From: Oscillospiraceae bacterium | GTDB lineage: Bacteria; Bacillota; Clostridia; Oscillospirales; Oscillospiraceae | DNA length: 64,000 bases | Direction: 5' to 3' | Assembly (NCBI GenBank): GCA_015068455.1 | Contig: SVKO01000003.1 | Location: 62,001 to 126,000, forward strand | In this document: positions 8,684 through 17,213 of the stretch, one piece after another | How positions within the stretch are numbered: position 1 is the first letter of the stretch | Layout: each line of letters starts with the position of its first letter | Made by a program: the position numbers and the translations under genes | Notes under the pieces: generated by a model | Told to the model about the DNA's origin: nothing | Seen by the model: only the letters and a program-made list of their open reading frames with translations | The model's database searches: none

Positions 8684-9625
8684 ATGGAAAGAACTTATAT
8701 TGCAACCGGGAAGACCATTGATCTGGCCATCCAGGCGGCGCTCGAGGCCCTGAGCATGGACCGCGACAGCGTCAGCGTGGAGGTGCTGGAGAATGCAAAA
8801 TCCGGATTCCTGGGCATCGGCGCGTCCCCTGCCAAGGTGAAGGTGACCTACGAGGTCCCCGACGAGACCAACAAGGCCTCCGCGGCCCTGTCCTCCGCGT
8901 CCCGTTCCAAGCCCAAGAAGGAAAAGCCCCAGGCGCCCGCCGCCAAGGTGGTGGATCTGCCCAAGGCCGAAAAGCCCAGAGTCACCGCGCCCCTGCCCGT
9001 GGCCGAGGCACCCAAGGCGGAGAAGCCCCGCCGCGACCGCCGCGAAAAGAACCGCGCCAAGGACGAGCCCAGGGCCCCGAAGCAGGAAAAGCCCCGCCAG
9101 GAGAAGCCCAAGGCCGAGCCGAAGGAATACGCCCCCGCTGCCCCCGGCTCCATGGAGGAGCGCATCGAGCAGTTCATTCAGGGCCTGCTCGGTCACATGG
9201 GCTCCGACGCCGTGCCCCACTGCGTCAAGACCGATGAGGACAGCTACCTCGTCGAGCTGGTGGGCGACAACCTGGGCATGCTGATCGGCCGCCGGGGCGA
9301 GACCCTGGATGCCATCCAGCACCTGACCAACTACACCATCAACCGCGACGCCTCCAAGCGCTCGCGCATCAACGTGGACGCCGAATCCTACCGCGCCAAG
9401 CGGGAGGAGAGCCTGCGCCGCCACGCCCGCAAGGTGGCGGGCAAGGTCGTGCGTTATCGCCGCAACATCACCCTGGAGCCCATGAACGCCTACGAGCGCC
9501 ATGTGATCCACGCCACGCTGCAGGATACCGACGACATCTCCACCTTCTCCACCGGCACCGAGCCCAACCGCCGCGTGGTGGTCTCCTACAACCGCTACAA
9601 GAACGCGGATCAGGAGAAGAACTGA
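8684..9625 (+). CDS. jag: RNA-binding protein KhpB/Jag (Jag-N, KH, R3H)
   Basis: Domains in order: Jag-N (residues 1-52, with KSGFLGIGASPAKV), an approximately 100-residue Lys/Pro/Ala/Glu-rich linker, a type II KH domain around GMLIGRRGETLDAIQHL, and an R3H-like C-terminal domain with RRHARKVAGKVVR and the ending NRRVVVSYNRYK. KhpB/EloR proteins regulate cell elongation and mRNAs with KhpA. I take ATG 8684; a TTG at 8678, nearer the GAGG site, would add two residues. In many Firmicutes mnmE follows jag; here the operon ends with a terminator and mnmE lies 37 kb away. Confidence 0.93.
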   Translation: MERTYIATGKTIDLAIQAALEALSMDRDSVSVEVLENAKSGFLGIGASPAKVKVTYEVPDETNKASAALSSASRSKPKKEKPQAPAAKVVDLPKAEKPRVTAPLPVAEAPKAEKPRRDRREKNRAKDEPRAPKQEKPRQEKPKAEPKEYAPAAPGSMEERIEQFIQGLLGHMGSDAVPHCVKTDEDSYLVELVGDNLGMLIGRRGETLDAIQHLTNYTINRDASKRSRINVDAESYRAKREESLRRHARKVAGKVVRYRRNITLEPMNAYERHVIHATLQDTDDISTFSTGTEPNRRVVVSYNRYKNADQEKN

Positions 9626-9633
9626 ACATGAAA

Positions 9634-9663
9634 AACAGCCGCCGACCAGGCGGCTGTTTTTTT
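9634..9663 (+). terminator. Terminator of the rpmH-jag operon
   Basis: AACAGCCGCC pairs with GGCGGCTGTT across GACCA and is followed by T7. Confidence 0.95.
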
Positions 9664-9822
9664 GCGCATGTAACCGGGACGGCGTTCGTTTAAAAACAAA
9701 GGCGCCGTTTTCGTTTGACAACGGAACAATATGAACATATAATCATTCATAGGCATCGCCCGATCAAAAGACTGACCGGAGTCAGCTGGATGATCATACG
9801 CAGGATCGTGGAAAAGTTAAAC

Positions 9823-9847
9823 AACACAGAGAACCGTCCCCTGTGTT
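9823..9847. repeat. REP-like palindrome, copy b
   Basis: A single 25-bp family member: AACACAGAG, the core AACCGTCCC, then CTGTGTT. It marks the left edge of the AT-rich island that begins with the lipoprotein at 9928. Confidence 0.8.
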
Positions 9848-9927
9848 AAAATGATTTAACAGTAATTACAGTTGCTTAAGAACGTTAATTCTTAGCAATA
9901 ACTGAATAAAAGAAAGGATTTATTGAC

Positions 9928-10449
9928 ATGTTGCGTTTCAAAAAAACGACTATGATGATACTTTCAGTTTTTTTGATGTTGATTCTGTCTGCTTGTGACC
10001 CAGTTTTGCCCCAAATGTATCATTTTCAAAAAAGTGAGCTGGAAAACAAAATTGTAAAAATCGAAGTAATTCATTATCAAAACGAAGCGCAAAAACGATT
10101 CAAGTCTTTTGATTCCGATCATTCCTCAAAGCTAAAACCGTATGATAATTCGAACGAGATCATTCTGGAAGAACTGCCGGCAGACCGCATACCCTCTTTT
10201 TTGGATCGCCTGTCTGAAGCAGATATTTTGCCAAAATACAATTTCTTTGACTCTCCGAAATGCGTATGTATAAAGCTGACTTATAGTGACGGACGCTATA
10301 TGATTTTAAACTGCAGCAACGGATTTGCTGGCTATATCGGAACATATTCAAGTGACGGTGAGGTTTTTGAGTTCTATGGTGCATTTAGCCAATACGAAGA
10401 TTTTTCGAATTTGCTAAGTTTTATTTCTGATTCTCCCATAAGCGAATAA
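9928..10449 (+). CDS. Hypothetical lipoprotein in a REP-bounded cassette
   Basis: The 173-residue protein begins at ATG 9928, after AAAGGA, with a lipoprotein signal peptide ending in the lipobox LSAC (Cys near residue 23). The mature part is a small polar domain with two Cys (KCVCIKL) and no recognised family. DNA is far more AT-rich than the core genes next to it. REP-like palindromes abut both ends: copy b lies 80 bp upstream, and the stop codon overlaps copy c. This gene alone fills one REP interval. By analogy with the next two cassettes it may be an immunity or surface-accessory protein, but nothing in its sequence proves that. Confidence 0.75.
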   Translation: MLRFKKTTMMILSVFLMLILSACDPVLPQMYHFQKSELENKIVKIEVIHYQNEAQKRFKSFDSDHSSKLKPYDNSNEIILEELPADRIPSFLDRLSEADILPKYNFFDSPKCVCIKLTYSDGRYMILNCSNGFAGYIGTYSSDGEVFEFYGAFSQYEDFSNLLSFISDSPISE

Positions 10450-10513
10450 CACAGAGGACGGTTCTCTGTGTTACGGCGAACAAACGATATAACACACAGA
10501 ACCGTCCCCCGTC
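10448..10513. repeat. REP-like palindrome pair, copy c
   Basis: The first unit (10448-10472) is a perfect hairpin, AACACAGAG and CTCTGTGTT around GACGGTT. The second (10491-10513) is an inverted, partly degenerate unit. The pair overlaps the preceding gene's stop codon and runs directly into the open frame of the orphan fragment at 10515. Confidence 0.85.
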
Positions 10514-10514
10514 T

Positions 10515-10838
10515 TTTAACCCTTCTGTATATTATTGGGGAAAGGTCAATATAGACAATTGTTCTGCAAGTATTGGCTTATATACTTCGGCAACTAATGC
10601 GTCCTCTGTAAATGATCTTTTAGGAACGTCTTATTCAATAGGTGCTTCAGTTGCAGATGAATTAGCAGTGGGTGGCTCTTATGACTTTTGCGATAAGTAC
10701 AAAGGAGGAACATTATACCTTGGAATGGGTGGTGGAAAAAGCTTTGATGTAACCTCAGGAGAAACATTAGATGTTTGGCATGGTAATATATATGATATTG
10801 TAGATGGGTGGTGTGATGATATTCTTGAATGGGATTAA
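10515..10838 (+). pseudogene. Orphan C-terminal fragment, possibly the tip of a truncated polymorphic (RHS-like) toxin
   Basis: This frame stays open for 107 codons to TAA 10838 but has no usable start. It begins inside or beside REP copy c and reads like the end of a secreted protein (YYWGKVNID, GLYTSATNASSVNDLLG, SYSIGASVADELAVGGSYD, GGTLYLGMGGGKSFDV, ending DDILEWD). The Gly/Ser-rich beta pattern resembles C-terminal regions seen after RHS-type proteins; this is recall, not a search result. The downstream membrane-protein gene overlaps its last 23 bases, as expected for a toxin-tip/immunity junction. The N-terminal bulk is absent, so it is treated as a remnant. Confidence 0.5.
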
Positions 10839-11526
10839 AATACTTCGATCTTTCTTATTGACATTGTCCTGTATTATGTACACGTTTTCTTTGGTATTAC
10901 CTTGCAAAGCTACACTGGTTACAGAGAAATACAAGGAGGTTCCTCAGAGTGCAATGGAGACATTTCTAGATGAAATTAATTTTCAGGTGATAAAAGAAAG
11001 ACCTTTAAACGGTACGATGGATTGCTTTGCCCTCAACAAAGATCAGTATTATGCAATTGGATACTATCACAGCGTTAATTTGAACAAAAATGTTGTTGCG
11101 GTCTACAATAAAGATAATACATTTCTTTACAGTCTAACTTTTGGCGGTTCTGGGGCATTTGATATCAAGTGGGAAAATGACAACTTGATGATTCTGCTAT
11201 ACAGAGAAGATAAAATAATCGCAATAACCACGGACGGTCAATTGAAATCGTTATACGATACAAGCGAATATAAAGCGCAACTTCCACAGACAGATTTTGA
11301 TGGTAGAATCAACAAGATCGGAAAAGCGAAAGTGTTTGAACAAAATGGGTATTCTTACCGTGTTTCCTCAACAATGGTCGAGCGCACGGATCCTGACGGA
11401 ACCAGTATAATAATTTATAAGGCACCTGCAATCTTGGGCTGGATTCCAATTATTTTTATTATCTTGTTCGTGGTGTTTTGGTTTGGTTTTATGTTTTATA
11501 AAATCAAGAATCTTGGCAAAGTATAG
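10816..11526 (+). CDS. Two-TM membrane protein with a beta-propeller-like ectodomain (putative immunity-type protein)
   Basis: The start is ATG 10816 (an in-frame ATG at 10804 is possible). The 236-residue product has an N-terminal hydrophobic segment, a roughly 170-residue extracytoplasmic domain of repeating beta motifs (VVAVYNKDNTFLYSLTF, LMILLYREDKIIAITTDG), and a C-terminal membrane segment (IPIIFIILFVVFWFGF). The protein at 26258-26923 (minus strand) has the same layout and similar motifs (LKVYDLSGKYLHSYAF), so the two look like paralogues. The gene overlaps the orphan tip upstream and ends 8 bp before REP copy d. Function is not established; immunity against the adjacent tip is inferred from position. 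Confidence 0.65.
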   Translation: MIFLNGIKILRSFLLTLSCIMYTFSLVLPCKATLVTEKYKEVPQSAMETFLDEINFQVIKERPLNGTMDCFALNKDQYYAIGYYHSVNLNKNVVAVYNKDNTFLYSLTFGGSGAFDIKWENDNLMILLYREDKIIAITTDGQLKSLYDTSEYKAQLPQTDFDGRINKIGKAKVFEQNGYSYRVSSTMVERTDPDGTSIIIYKAPAILGWIPIIFIILFVVFWFGFMFYKIKNLGKV

Positions 11527-11534
11527 TATTCTCT

Positions 11535-11648
11535 AACACAGGGGACGATTCTATGTGTTTACCCTCGAAAACAGAAAACGCTTCTCTGTCCTGAAGGGAA
11601 AGCCATTATTTGACCATTTCATTCCACCGGGATTCGGCGGGCGGGGAT
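11535..11648. repeat. REP copy d plus a ~60-bp conserved flank (inverted duplicate of 26138-26250)
   Basis: The REP unit (11535-11559) and a degenerate second unit (11571-11593) are followed by a flank whose segments TGACCATTTCATTCCACCG and GATTCGGCGGGCGGG recur, reverse-complemented, at 26138-26250. A GC palindrome continues to 11663 (GGCGGGCGGGG, ATAT, then its complement). Confidence 0.85.
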
Positions 11649-11695
11649 ATCCCCCGCCCGCCGATGAGAAGTATTGACGCGAAAACTGACATGAC

Positions 11696-11737
11696 AACCC
11701 GCCCGGACTGCATCACGCAGCACCGGGCGGGTTTCTT
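11696..11737. terminator. Terminator-like hairpin between convergent genes
   Basis: AACCCGCCCGG and CCGGGCGGGTT form an 11-bp stem. The plus-strand side is followed by TTCTTTTA. It sits where the shared SLH 3' region ends, so it may serve SLH gene 2 on the minus strand as well. Confidence 0.6.
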
Positions 11738-11771
11738 TTATGCGGTTGTTTCGGGATTCAGAATCGTTCGC

Positions 11772-14489
11772 TTATTCCGCTGCAGCGCGGTGCAGGAAGG
11801 TCACGACCTGGCCTCTCGTGCAGGTGGCGTCCGGACCGAAGGTGGTGTCGCTCAGGCCCTTGGTGACGCCTTCCTCCACGGCCCAGGCCACGGCGTTCAT
11901 GTAGTAGCCGCTGGGGTTCACATCCGTGAACGGGGTCTGCGTGCTCATGGGCTCCGGCTCGCCGGCGGCGCGCCACAGGAAGGTCACGATCTGGCCTCTG
12001 GTGCAGGTGGCGTCCGGGCCGAAGGTCGTGTCGGTCAGACCCTTCGTGATCCCCTTCTCCACGGCCCAGGCCACGGCCTTCTCATAGAAGGCGCCGGGCT
12101 TGAGGTCGGTGAACGGGGTCTGCGTGCTCATGGGCTCCGGCTCGCCGGCGGCGCGCCACAGGAAGGTCACCACGTGGCCTCTGGTGCAGGGATTTTCGGG
12201 GCCGAAGTGGGTCTCGTCGATACCGTTGGTGATCTGCGGCGTATGCCCATAGGCCCAGTAGACCGCGTCATAGTAGAACTTTCCGGGATCCTTGACGTCC
12301 TCGAACAGGAAGCCGTCGGACGTTTCCTCCAATGCTTCGATGGCGGCCTTGACCGCCTTTTCGGCGTCGTCGACCTGCTGCTGGGCGGCGTCGTCAGGCA
12401 GGGCCCTGGCGGCCTCCAGGGCTTCCTCCAGGGCGGCGTAGGATTCGGGCGTGTAGTCAGCCTCCTTCAAAGCCTCGGCGTCGGCGACCGCCTTTTCAAG
12501 CGCCGTCCTGTCCACGGGCGGCACATAGTCCGGATCGGCGGCGCCGCAGCGGGCGCAAATGCCGTCGGCAAAACTGTGCCCTAACGCGGCTGTTTCATCG
12601 GCGGTGTAGCTGTCGCCGCATTTTGCGCAGGTATAGGTGGTGAAGCCGGGCTCCGTGCAGGTGGGCGCGGTCACGGCGGCTTTGTAGTCGTGGCCGCAGC
12701 CGCCGGGGTCCGCCGCCTCCGGGGGATCGGCCGTCTTGCGCTCCGTGGCCCCGCAGGCGCAGGTATAGATCGTTACGCCGGGTTCTTCGGAGGCTTTGCC
12801 GCCGTCCCAATCGTGGGCAAAGGCGTTGCTGTGATGGATGCTGAGTTCATTGGCCGCCGCGGTGGTGCAGGCGACGGAGGTCATCTCCGGGGAGGACCAG
12901 AACAGGTAGCTGATATTTCGCACCAGCTGCTCGCTGCGCACGACGCGGCCGTCATAGCTGACATTGACCACGGTGCCCGCGCTGCGGCGGGTGGAGTCGG
13001 TATAGTATTTCTGGCTGGCGGAGGAGGGACGCTCGCTCATGCCCGCCGAGCCCGCGCCGAACACCGTCGCGCCTTGGACAAGGATGCCGCCGTCGGCGTC
13101 GAGGGGGGAGTTGTCGCCGCCGGCGCCCATGGACAGCACGGTGAAATCGCCGCCGTACAGGTTGAGCGCGCCGTTGGAGTCCAGACCGTCGCCCTTGCAG
13201 TCCACGTACCATTCGCCGCCGTAGAAATTGATCGAATGGTCCCCGGAGGCTCCGCCGCCGGGCCCGCCGCCGGGTCCGCCGGGACGCCATCCACCGCCGG
13301 GTCCGAAGGGATCGGCGCCGTTGGCGCTGCCGCCGGCGGCGTTCATGCCGTCGTCGTCGGCGACGATATAGTATTTGCCGGAATATGCGTCGATTTTGCT
13401 GCCCTCCAGGCCTTCATAGCTCGCGCGGATGGTGATCTCCGGGTCGCGCTCAAAGCCGCCCTCTGTGCCGAGGGTCAGGGCAGCCTCCGCGTGGACGCCG
13501 TCGTCGCCGGTGCAGATCTCGAAGGTGCCGAAGGTGATGGAAACGTCCCCGTCGGAATGGATGGCGTCGTCGGCGGTATCAAGCAGGAAGACGCCGCCAG
13601 AGATGGTGATGCTGCTGGCCGAGTCCTCGGCCGCGCCGTCGGAGGCTTTCAGCCCCTTGCAGCTCATGGCGTCGGAATTGAACGAGCGGCTTTGACAGCC
13701 GTCCAGGGTCCGGATGTCGAAGCTGCCGCCGGTGACGGTCAGATCCGTTTTTGCGTGGATCCCGTCGCCCTGGGCGCGGATGGTCAGTTCGCCGCCGCGG
13801 ATGGTGACGGCGCCTGCGGACGCGGCGTCGGTCTCGTCCGGCTCGGATTTGAGGCCGTCGCCGTCGGCGGTGAGATTCAGCGTGCCCGCATTGATCTCCA
13901 CGCTGCCGTCGAAGGCGACGGCGTTGTTTGCCGCCTGCACGTTCAGGCAGCCGCCGTCGACAACCAGGGCGCTCTGCGCGGCGCCCTTCAGGCCGTTCTT
14001 GGCGTTGCCCGCAGCGTTGAGGGTGCCGTCGCCGGAGACCGTCAGCGAGCCGCCGCTTTTGACCTTGATGCAGGCGCCCTCAAAGTCGGCGTTCGTGTCC
14101 TCCGTGGAGGCGTCCTCATTGTCCGTCAGGGTACTTTCGCCCTCCAGCGTCAGAAGGACGCTGCTCTCTTTTTTCACCACGATGGGCGCCGTGACCGCGG
14201 ATGTCAGGTTCAGATCGTCCAGAATCAGCGTCACGTTGCGCAGCCCCTTGCTGACAATGACGCTGCCCTCGGCGCATTGGCCGGAGATCCGATAGGTACC
14301 CGCGGCGGTGATCGTCAGCGTCGTGCCGCTGAGGGTATAACCGGCGCCGGGGGCCGTCTCGGTGATCGCGTTGTCGGAGAAGGTCAGCGCCGCCGTCTGC
14401 CCCGCATCGGCCCGGGCCTCCGGCCGGGGAAGCAGTACCGCCAGCAGAAGCAGAGCAAGCGCAAGACAGATCCATTTCCTGAGCTTCAT
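11772..14489 (-). CDS. SLH protein 2: Cthe_2159-type carbohydrate-binding protein with three SLH repeats
   Basis: The start is ATG 14489 after GGGAGGG; the product has 905 residues with a signal peptide (MKLRKWICLALALLLLAVLL). Residues 30-520 show the repeated beta-helix pattern of the carbohydrate-binding family typified by Cthe_2159 (DUF4353): recurrent SGGVF, DDAIHSDGDVSI, GDDGVHAEAALTL and a Gly-rich loop near 395-415. Two Cys-rich modules (CxxC, TCAKCGDSY) follow at about 575-650, then a FIVAR-like helical domain (660-720) and three SLH repeats (725-903). Family members bind polygalacturonate-like polysaccharides, so a surface pectin- or polysaccharide-binding role is likely. It converges with the island gene at 10816. 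Confidence 0.85.
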   Translation of the reverse strand: MKLRKWICLALALLLLAVLLPRPEARADAGQTAALTFSDNAITETAPGAGYTLSGTTLTITAAGTYRISGQCAEGSVIVSKGLRNVTLILDDLNLTSAVTAPIVVKKESSVLLTLEGESTLTDNEDASTEDTNADFEGACIKVKSGGSLTVSGDGTLNAAGNAKNGLKGAAQSALVVDGGCLNVQAANNAVAFDGSVEINAGTLNLTADGDGLKSEPDETDAASAGAVTIRGGELTIRAQGDGIHAKTDLTVTGGSFDIRTLDGCQSRSFNSDAMSCKGLKASDGAAEDSASSITISGGVFLLDTADDAIHSDGDVSITFGTFEICTGDDGVHAEAALTLGTEGGFERDPEITIRASYEGLEGSKIDAYSGKYYIVADDDGMNAAGGSANGADPFGPGGGWRPGGPGGGPGGGASGDHSINFYGGEWYVDCKGDGLDSNGALNLYGGDFTVLSMGAGGDNSPLDADGGILVQGATVFGAGSAGMSERPSSASQKYYTDSTRRSAGTVVNVSYDGRVVRSEQLVRNISYLFWSSPEMTSVACTTAAANELSIHHSNAFAHDWDGGKASEEPGVTIYTCACGATERKTADPPEAADPGGCGHDYKAAVTAPTCTEPGFTTYTCAKCGDSYTADETAALGHSFADGICARCGAADPDYVPPVDRTALEKAVADAEALKEADYTPESYAALEEALEAARALPDDAAQQQVDDAEKAVKAAIEALEETSDGFLFEDVKDPGKFYYDAVYWAYGHTPQITNGIDETHFGPENPCTRGHVVTFLWRAAGEPEPMSTQTPFTDLKPGAFYEKAVAWAVEKGITKGLTDTTFGPDATCTRGQIVTFLWRAAGEPEPMSTQTPFTDVNPSGYYMNAVAWAVEEGVTKGLSDTTFGPDATCTRGQVVTFLHRAAAE

Positions 14490-14981
14490 ATTGCAGCCCT
14501 CCCGTTGAGAATCATTTGACCGATTCGTCACTTTACCGAAAGCATAACACAGTTTTCTTAAAAATACCTTAAAAAATGAAGTATCTCCTTCATGTGCTGC
14601 AAAAAAAGCCGCGGCGCAGCTGCCGGCGGGAACTATGCGTTTTTCAAATGGTTGCGGGAACTGCGCCGCTTTTGATGCGGAAAACAGGACGAAAAATTCG
14701 GAACAATTCCAAAGATCCCGCGATTTCCAAAGGATTCATACCAGAATGCGTCCGGCGCGTTCTGTGCGGCCGTTCAGAGGGTCCGGGGAGCCATTATGGA
14801 AGGCTTGCAAGCCATGCACAAATTGCCTAAAAGGCATTTTTTGCCGTCAAATAAATCTTTGCAGTTTCCCGTATTGACTTTAATTCAGTTTGATTATATG
14901 ATAAGTACGAACATTTAGGAAAATCGAATGAAAGATACCGAAACAAAAATTGCAGAATCGCCTGAGAAAGGAACGATTTTT
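14490..14981. other. Divergent intergenic region between SLH gene 2 and glmM
   Basis: This 490-bp gap has no convincing gene. It contains a GC-rich inverted repeat (GCGGCGCAG 14611-14619, CTGCGCCGC 14661-14669), a weak hairpin followed by T6 (14824-14842), and the glmM promoter. Two short open frames (14576-14877) lack ribosome-binding sites and coding character. Confidence 0.6.
14874..14902 (+). promoter_or_regulatory. Sigma-A promoter of glmM
   Basis: TTGACT (14874-14879), 17-nt spacer, TATGAT (14897-14902), about 80 nt upstream of the glmM ATG. Confidence 0.8.
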
Positions 14982-16340
14982 ATGGGAAAATATTTCGGAA
15001 CTGACGGCTTCCGCGGCAAGGCCGGCACCGTGCTGACTGCAGAGCATGCATTCAAGACGGGCCGTTTCCTGGGCTGGTATTTCAGCCGCGGCGGTCAGAA
15101 CGCAAAGATCGTCATCGGCAAGGACACCCGCCGCTCCTCCTATATGTATGAAAGCGCCTTGGCCGCAGGCATCACCTCCTCCGGCTCCGACGCTTATCTT
15201 CTGCACGTCACCACCACCCCCTGCGTCAGCTTCATCACCCGCACGGAGAATTTCAACTGCGGCGTCATGATCTCCGCCAGCCATAACCCCTATTACGACA
15301 ACGGCATCAAGCTGCTCAACGCCATCGGCGAAAAGATGGACGACGACTTCCTCGATGAGCTGGAGAGCTACATCGACGGCGACGCGGGGGAGATCCCCTG
15401 GGCCACCGACGACCGCATCGGCCGCACCATCGACTTCTATTCCGGCCGCAACCGCTATATCGGCTTCCTCACCAGCCTGGCCACCCGCTCCTTTGAGAAC
15501 CAAAAGGTGGCCCTGGACTGCGCCAACGGCAGCGCCTGGATGATCGGCCGGGCCGTGTTCGACGCCCTGGGCGCCAAGACTTACGTGCTGAACAACACCC
15601 CCGACGGCGTCAACATCAACACCGGCTGCGGCTCCACCCACATCGAGGGTCTGCAGGACTATGTCCGCGAAAACACCCTGAACGTGGGCTTCGCCTTCGA
15701 CGGCGACGCCGACCGCTGCCTGGCCGTGGACGAATACGGCAACGTGGTCAACGGCGACAAGATCATGTATATCTGCGCCAAGTACCTCAAGGACCGGGGC
15801 CAGCTCCCCTCCAACACCGTCGTGACCACCGTCATGTCCAACTTCGGCCTGTACAAGGCCCTGGACAAGGCGGAGATCAACTATGAAAAGACCGCCGTGG
15901 GCGACCGCTTCGTCTATGAGAACATGAAGGCCAACGGCCATCTGATCGGCGGCGAGCAGTCCGGCCACATCATCTTCCGCAAGTTCGCCCACACCGGCGA
16001 CGGCCTCATCACCGCCATCATGCTCATGGGCGTCATGATCGACACCAATCTGCCCCTGTCGGTGCTGGCAGGCCAGGTCACCATGTATCCCCAGGTGCTC
16101 AAGAACGTGGTGGTGGACGACAAGGACGGCACCCTGGCCGATCCCGCGGTCCAGGCGGCGGTGGATGCCTGCACGGAGCGTCTGGGCGACAACGGCCGCG
16201 TGCTGCTGCGCAAGAGCGGCACGGAGCCGGTGCTGCGCGTCATGGCCGAGGCCGACACCTTCGAGGCCTGTGAGGAAAACGTCAACGCCATCATCGACGC
16301 CATGGCCGCGTCGAAACATCTGATCGAGGTGAAAAAATAA
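14982..16340 (+). CDS. glmM: Phosphoglucosamine mutase-type phosphohexomutase
   Basis: GlmM converts glucosamine-6-phosphate to glucosamine-1-phosphate on the path to UDP-GlcNAc and peptidoglycan. I chose ATG 14982, downstream of AAAGGA, because the product then begins at the family N-terminus MGKYFGTDGFRG; it has 452 residues. The phosphoserine loop GVMISASHNPYYDNGIK, metal-binding DGDADR, sugar-binding GGEQSGH and phosphate-binding RKSGTEPVLRV are all intact. The stop overlaps the next ATG by one base, linking it to the acyltransferase-like gene. Confidence 0.95.
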   Translation: MGKYFGTDGFRGKAGTVLTAEHAFKTGRFLGWYFSRGGQNAKIVIGKDTRRSSYMYESALAAGITSSGSDAYLLHVTTTPCVSFITRTENFNCGVMISASHNPYYDNGIKLLNAIGEKMDDDFLDELESYIDGDAGEIPWATDDRIGRTIDFYSGRNRYIGFLTSLATRSFENQKVALDCANGSAWMIGRAVFDALGAKTYVLNNTPDGVNINTGCGSTHIEGLQDYVRENTLNVGFAFDGDADRCLAVDEYGNVVNGDKIMYICAKYLKDRGQLPSNTVVTTVMSNFGLYKALDKAEINYEKTAVGDRFVYENMKANGHLIGGEQSGHIIFRKFAHTGDGLITAIMLMGVMIDTNLPLSVLAGQVTMYPQVLKNVVVDDKDGTLADPAVQAAVDACTERLGDNGRVLLRKSGTEPVLRVMAEADTFEACEENVNAIIDAMAASKHLIEVKK

Positions 16341-16999
16341 TGTATACCATTCAGGATCTCTATGATCTGACCCATACCCTGGCAGCGGACTACCTGGCCG
16401 GCTTCACCTATCCCTGGGAAGCCCTGGCGGGCATCTCCGACCTGATCCGGGCCCTGGGCGCCAAGCTGCCCGAGGAGGAGTTCGACCGCGTCGGCGAGGA
16501 CGTTTGGATCGCCAAGGACGCCACCGTCTTCCCCTCGGCCTACATCCACGGCCCCTGCATCATCGGCCACAAGACCGAGGTGCGCCAGTGCGCCTTCGTC
16601 CGCGGCAGCGCCCTGGTGGGCGACAACTGCGTGGTGGGCAACTCCACCGAGCTCAAGAACGTCATCCTGTTCGATAACGTCCAGGTGCCCCACTATAATT
16701 ACGTGGGCGATTCCATCCTGGGCTACAAGGCCCACATGGGCGCGGGCTCTCTGACCTCCAACGTCAAGTCCGACAAGCTCCTCGTGGTCATCCACAACGG
16801 CGACGAGCAGATCGAAACCGGCCGCAAAAAGGTCGGCGCCATGGTGGGCGACCGGGTCGAGGTGGGCTGCAACAGCGTGCTGAATCCCGGCACCGTCGTG
16901 GGCCGCGACTCCAACATCTATCCGCTGTCCTGCGTCCGCGGCGTCGTGCCCGCCAACAGCATCTACAAGCAGCGGGACAACATCGCCGACAAATATTGA
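16340..16999 (+). CDS. GlmU C-terminal-like left-handed beta-helix acyltransferase
   Basis: The 219-residue protein lacks a nucleotidyltransferase domain. From residue about 50 it shows hexapeptide-repeat periodicity (DVWIAKDATVFPSAYIHGPC, VRGSALVGDNCVVGNSTELK). It also contains YNYVGDSILGYKAHMGAG, which resembles the acetyltransferase active-site region of GlmU. The first 45 residues are helical and not recognised. Immediate coupling to glmM suggests it acetylates glucosamine-1-phosphate, leaving uridylylation to another enzyme. A dTDP-sugar acyltransferase role is the alternative. No hairpin with a T run was seen before nagB. Confidence 0.8.
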   Translation: MYTIQDLYDLTHTLAADYLAGFTYPWEALAGISDLIRALGAKLPEEEFDRVGEDVWIAKDATVFPSAYIHGPCIIGHKTEVRQCAFVRGSALVGDNCVVGNSTELKNVILFDNVQVPHYNYVGDSILGYKAHMGAGSLTSNVKSDKLLVVIHNGDEQIETGRKKVGAMVGDRVEVGCNSVLNPGTVVGRDSNIYPLSCVRGVVPANSIYKQRDNIADKY

Positions 17000-17051
17000 T
17001 ACTAAAAATCAATTAAAAAGTTTAATTGATTTTTGCTGTGCCGTGCACAGG

Positions 17052-17152
17052 CTTTTCAGCGCAAAGCGCTGAAAAGACGTCTCATGCGGACTTCGACGCG
17101 CCGATGGCGCTATCAAATGCTTTTAAAGCATTTGATCGAAGTCTGGTATGAG
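17052..17152. other. Structured intergenic element (hairpin plus predicted three-way junction)
   Basis: A hairpin at 17052-17076 (CTTTTCAGCGC / GCGCTGAAAAG) is followed by a closing stem GACTTCG (17089-17095) / CGAAGTC (17137-17143), extendable by CTCAT / ATGAG. This encloses two hairpins, GCGCC-GAT-GGCGC and ATCAAATGC / GCATTTGAT. It could be a folded leader of nagB or a mobile palindromic repeat. No matching riboswitch class was recognised. Confidence 0.55.
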
Positions 17153-17213
17153 CCGGCCTCAACTACGATATACTTTTTTGTATATAAATTCATTGAAAAG
17201 GGAAGTGCCAACC

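Noticed and set aside
9823..11648. Prophage or insertion sequence as an explanation for the AT-rich island
   Set aside because: No integrase, transposase, phage structural gene or target-site duplication was found. The only recurring boundaries are the REP palindromes.
14576..14877. Two short open frames upstream of glmM
   Set aside because: No ribosome-binding site. They overlap an inverted repeat and end near the glmM promoter.
17052..17213. glmS ribozyme or known amino-sugar riboswitch before nagB
   Set aside because: The stems do not match the glmS core, and the downstream gene is nagB, not glmS.
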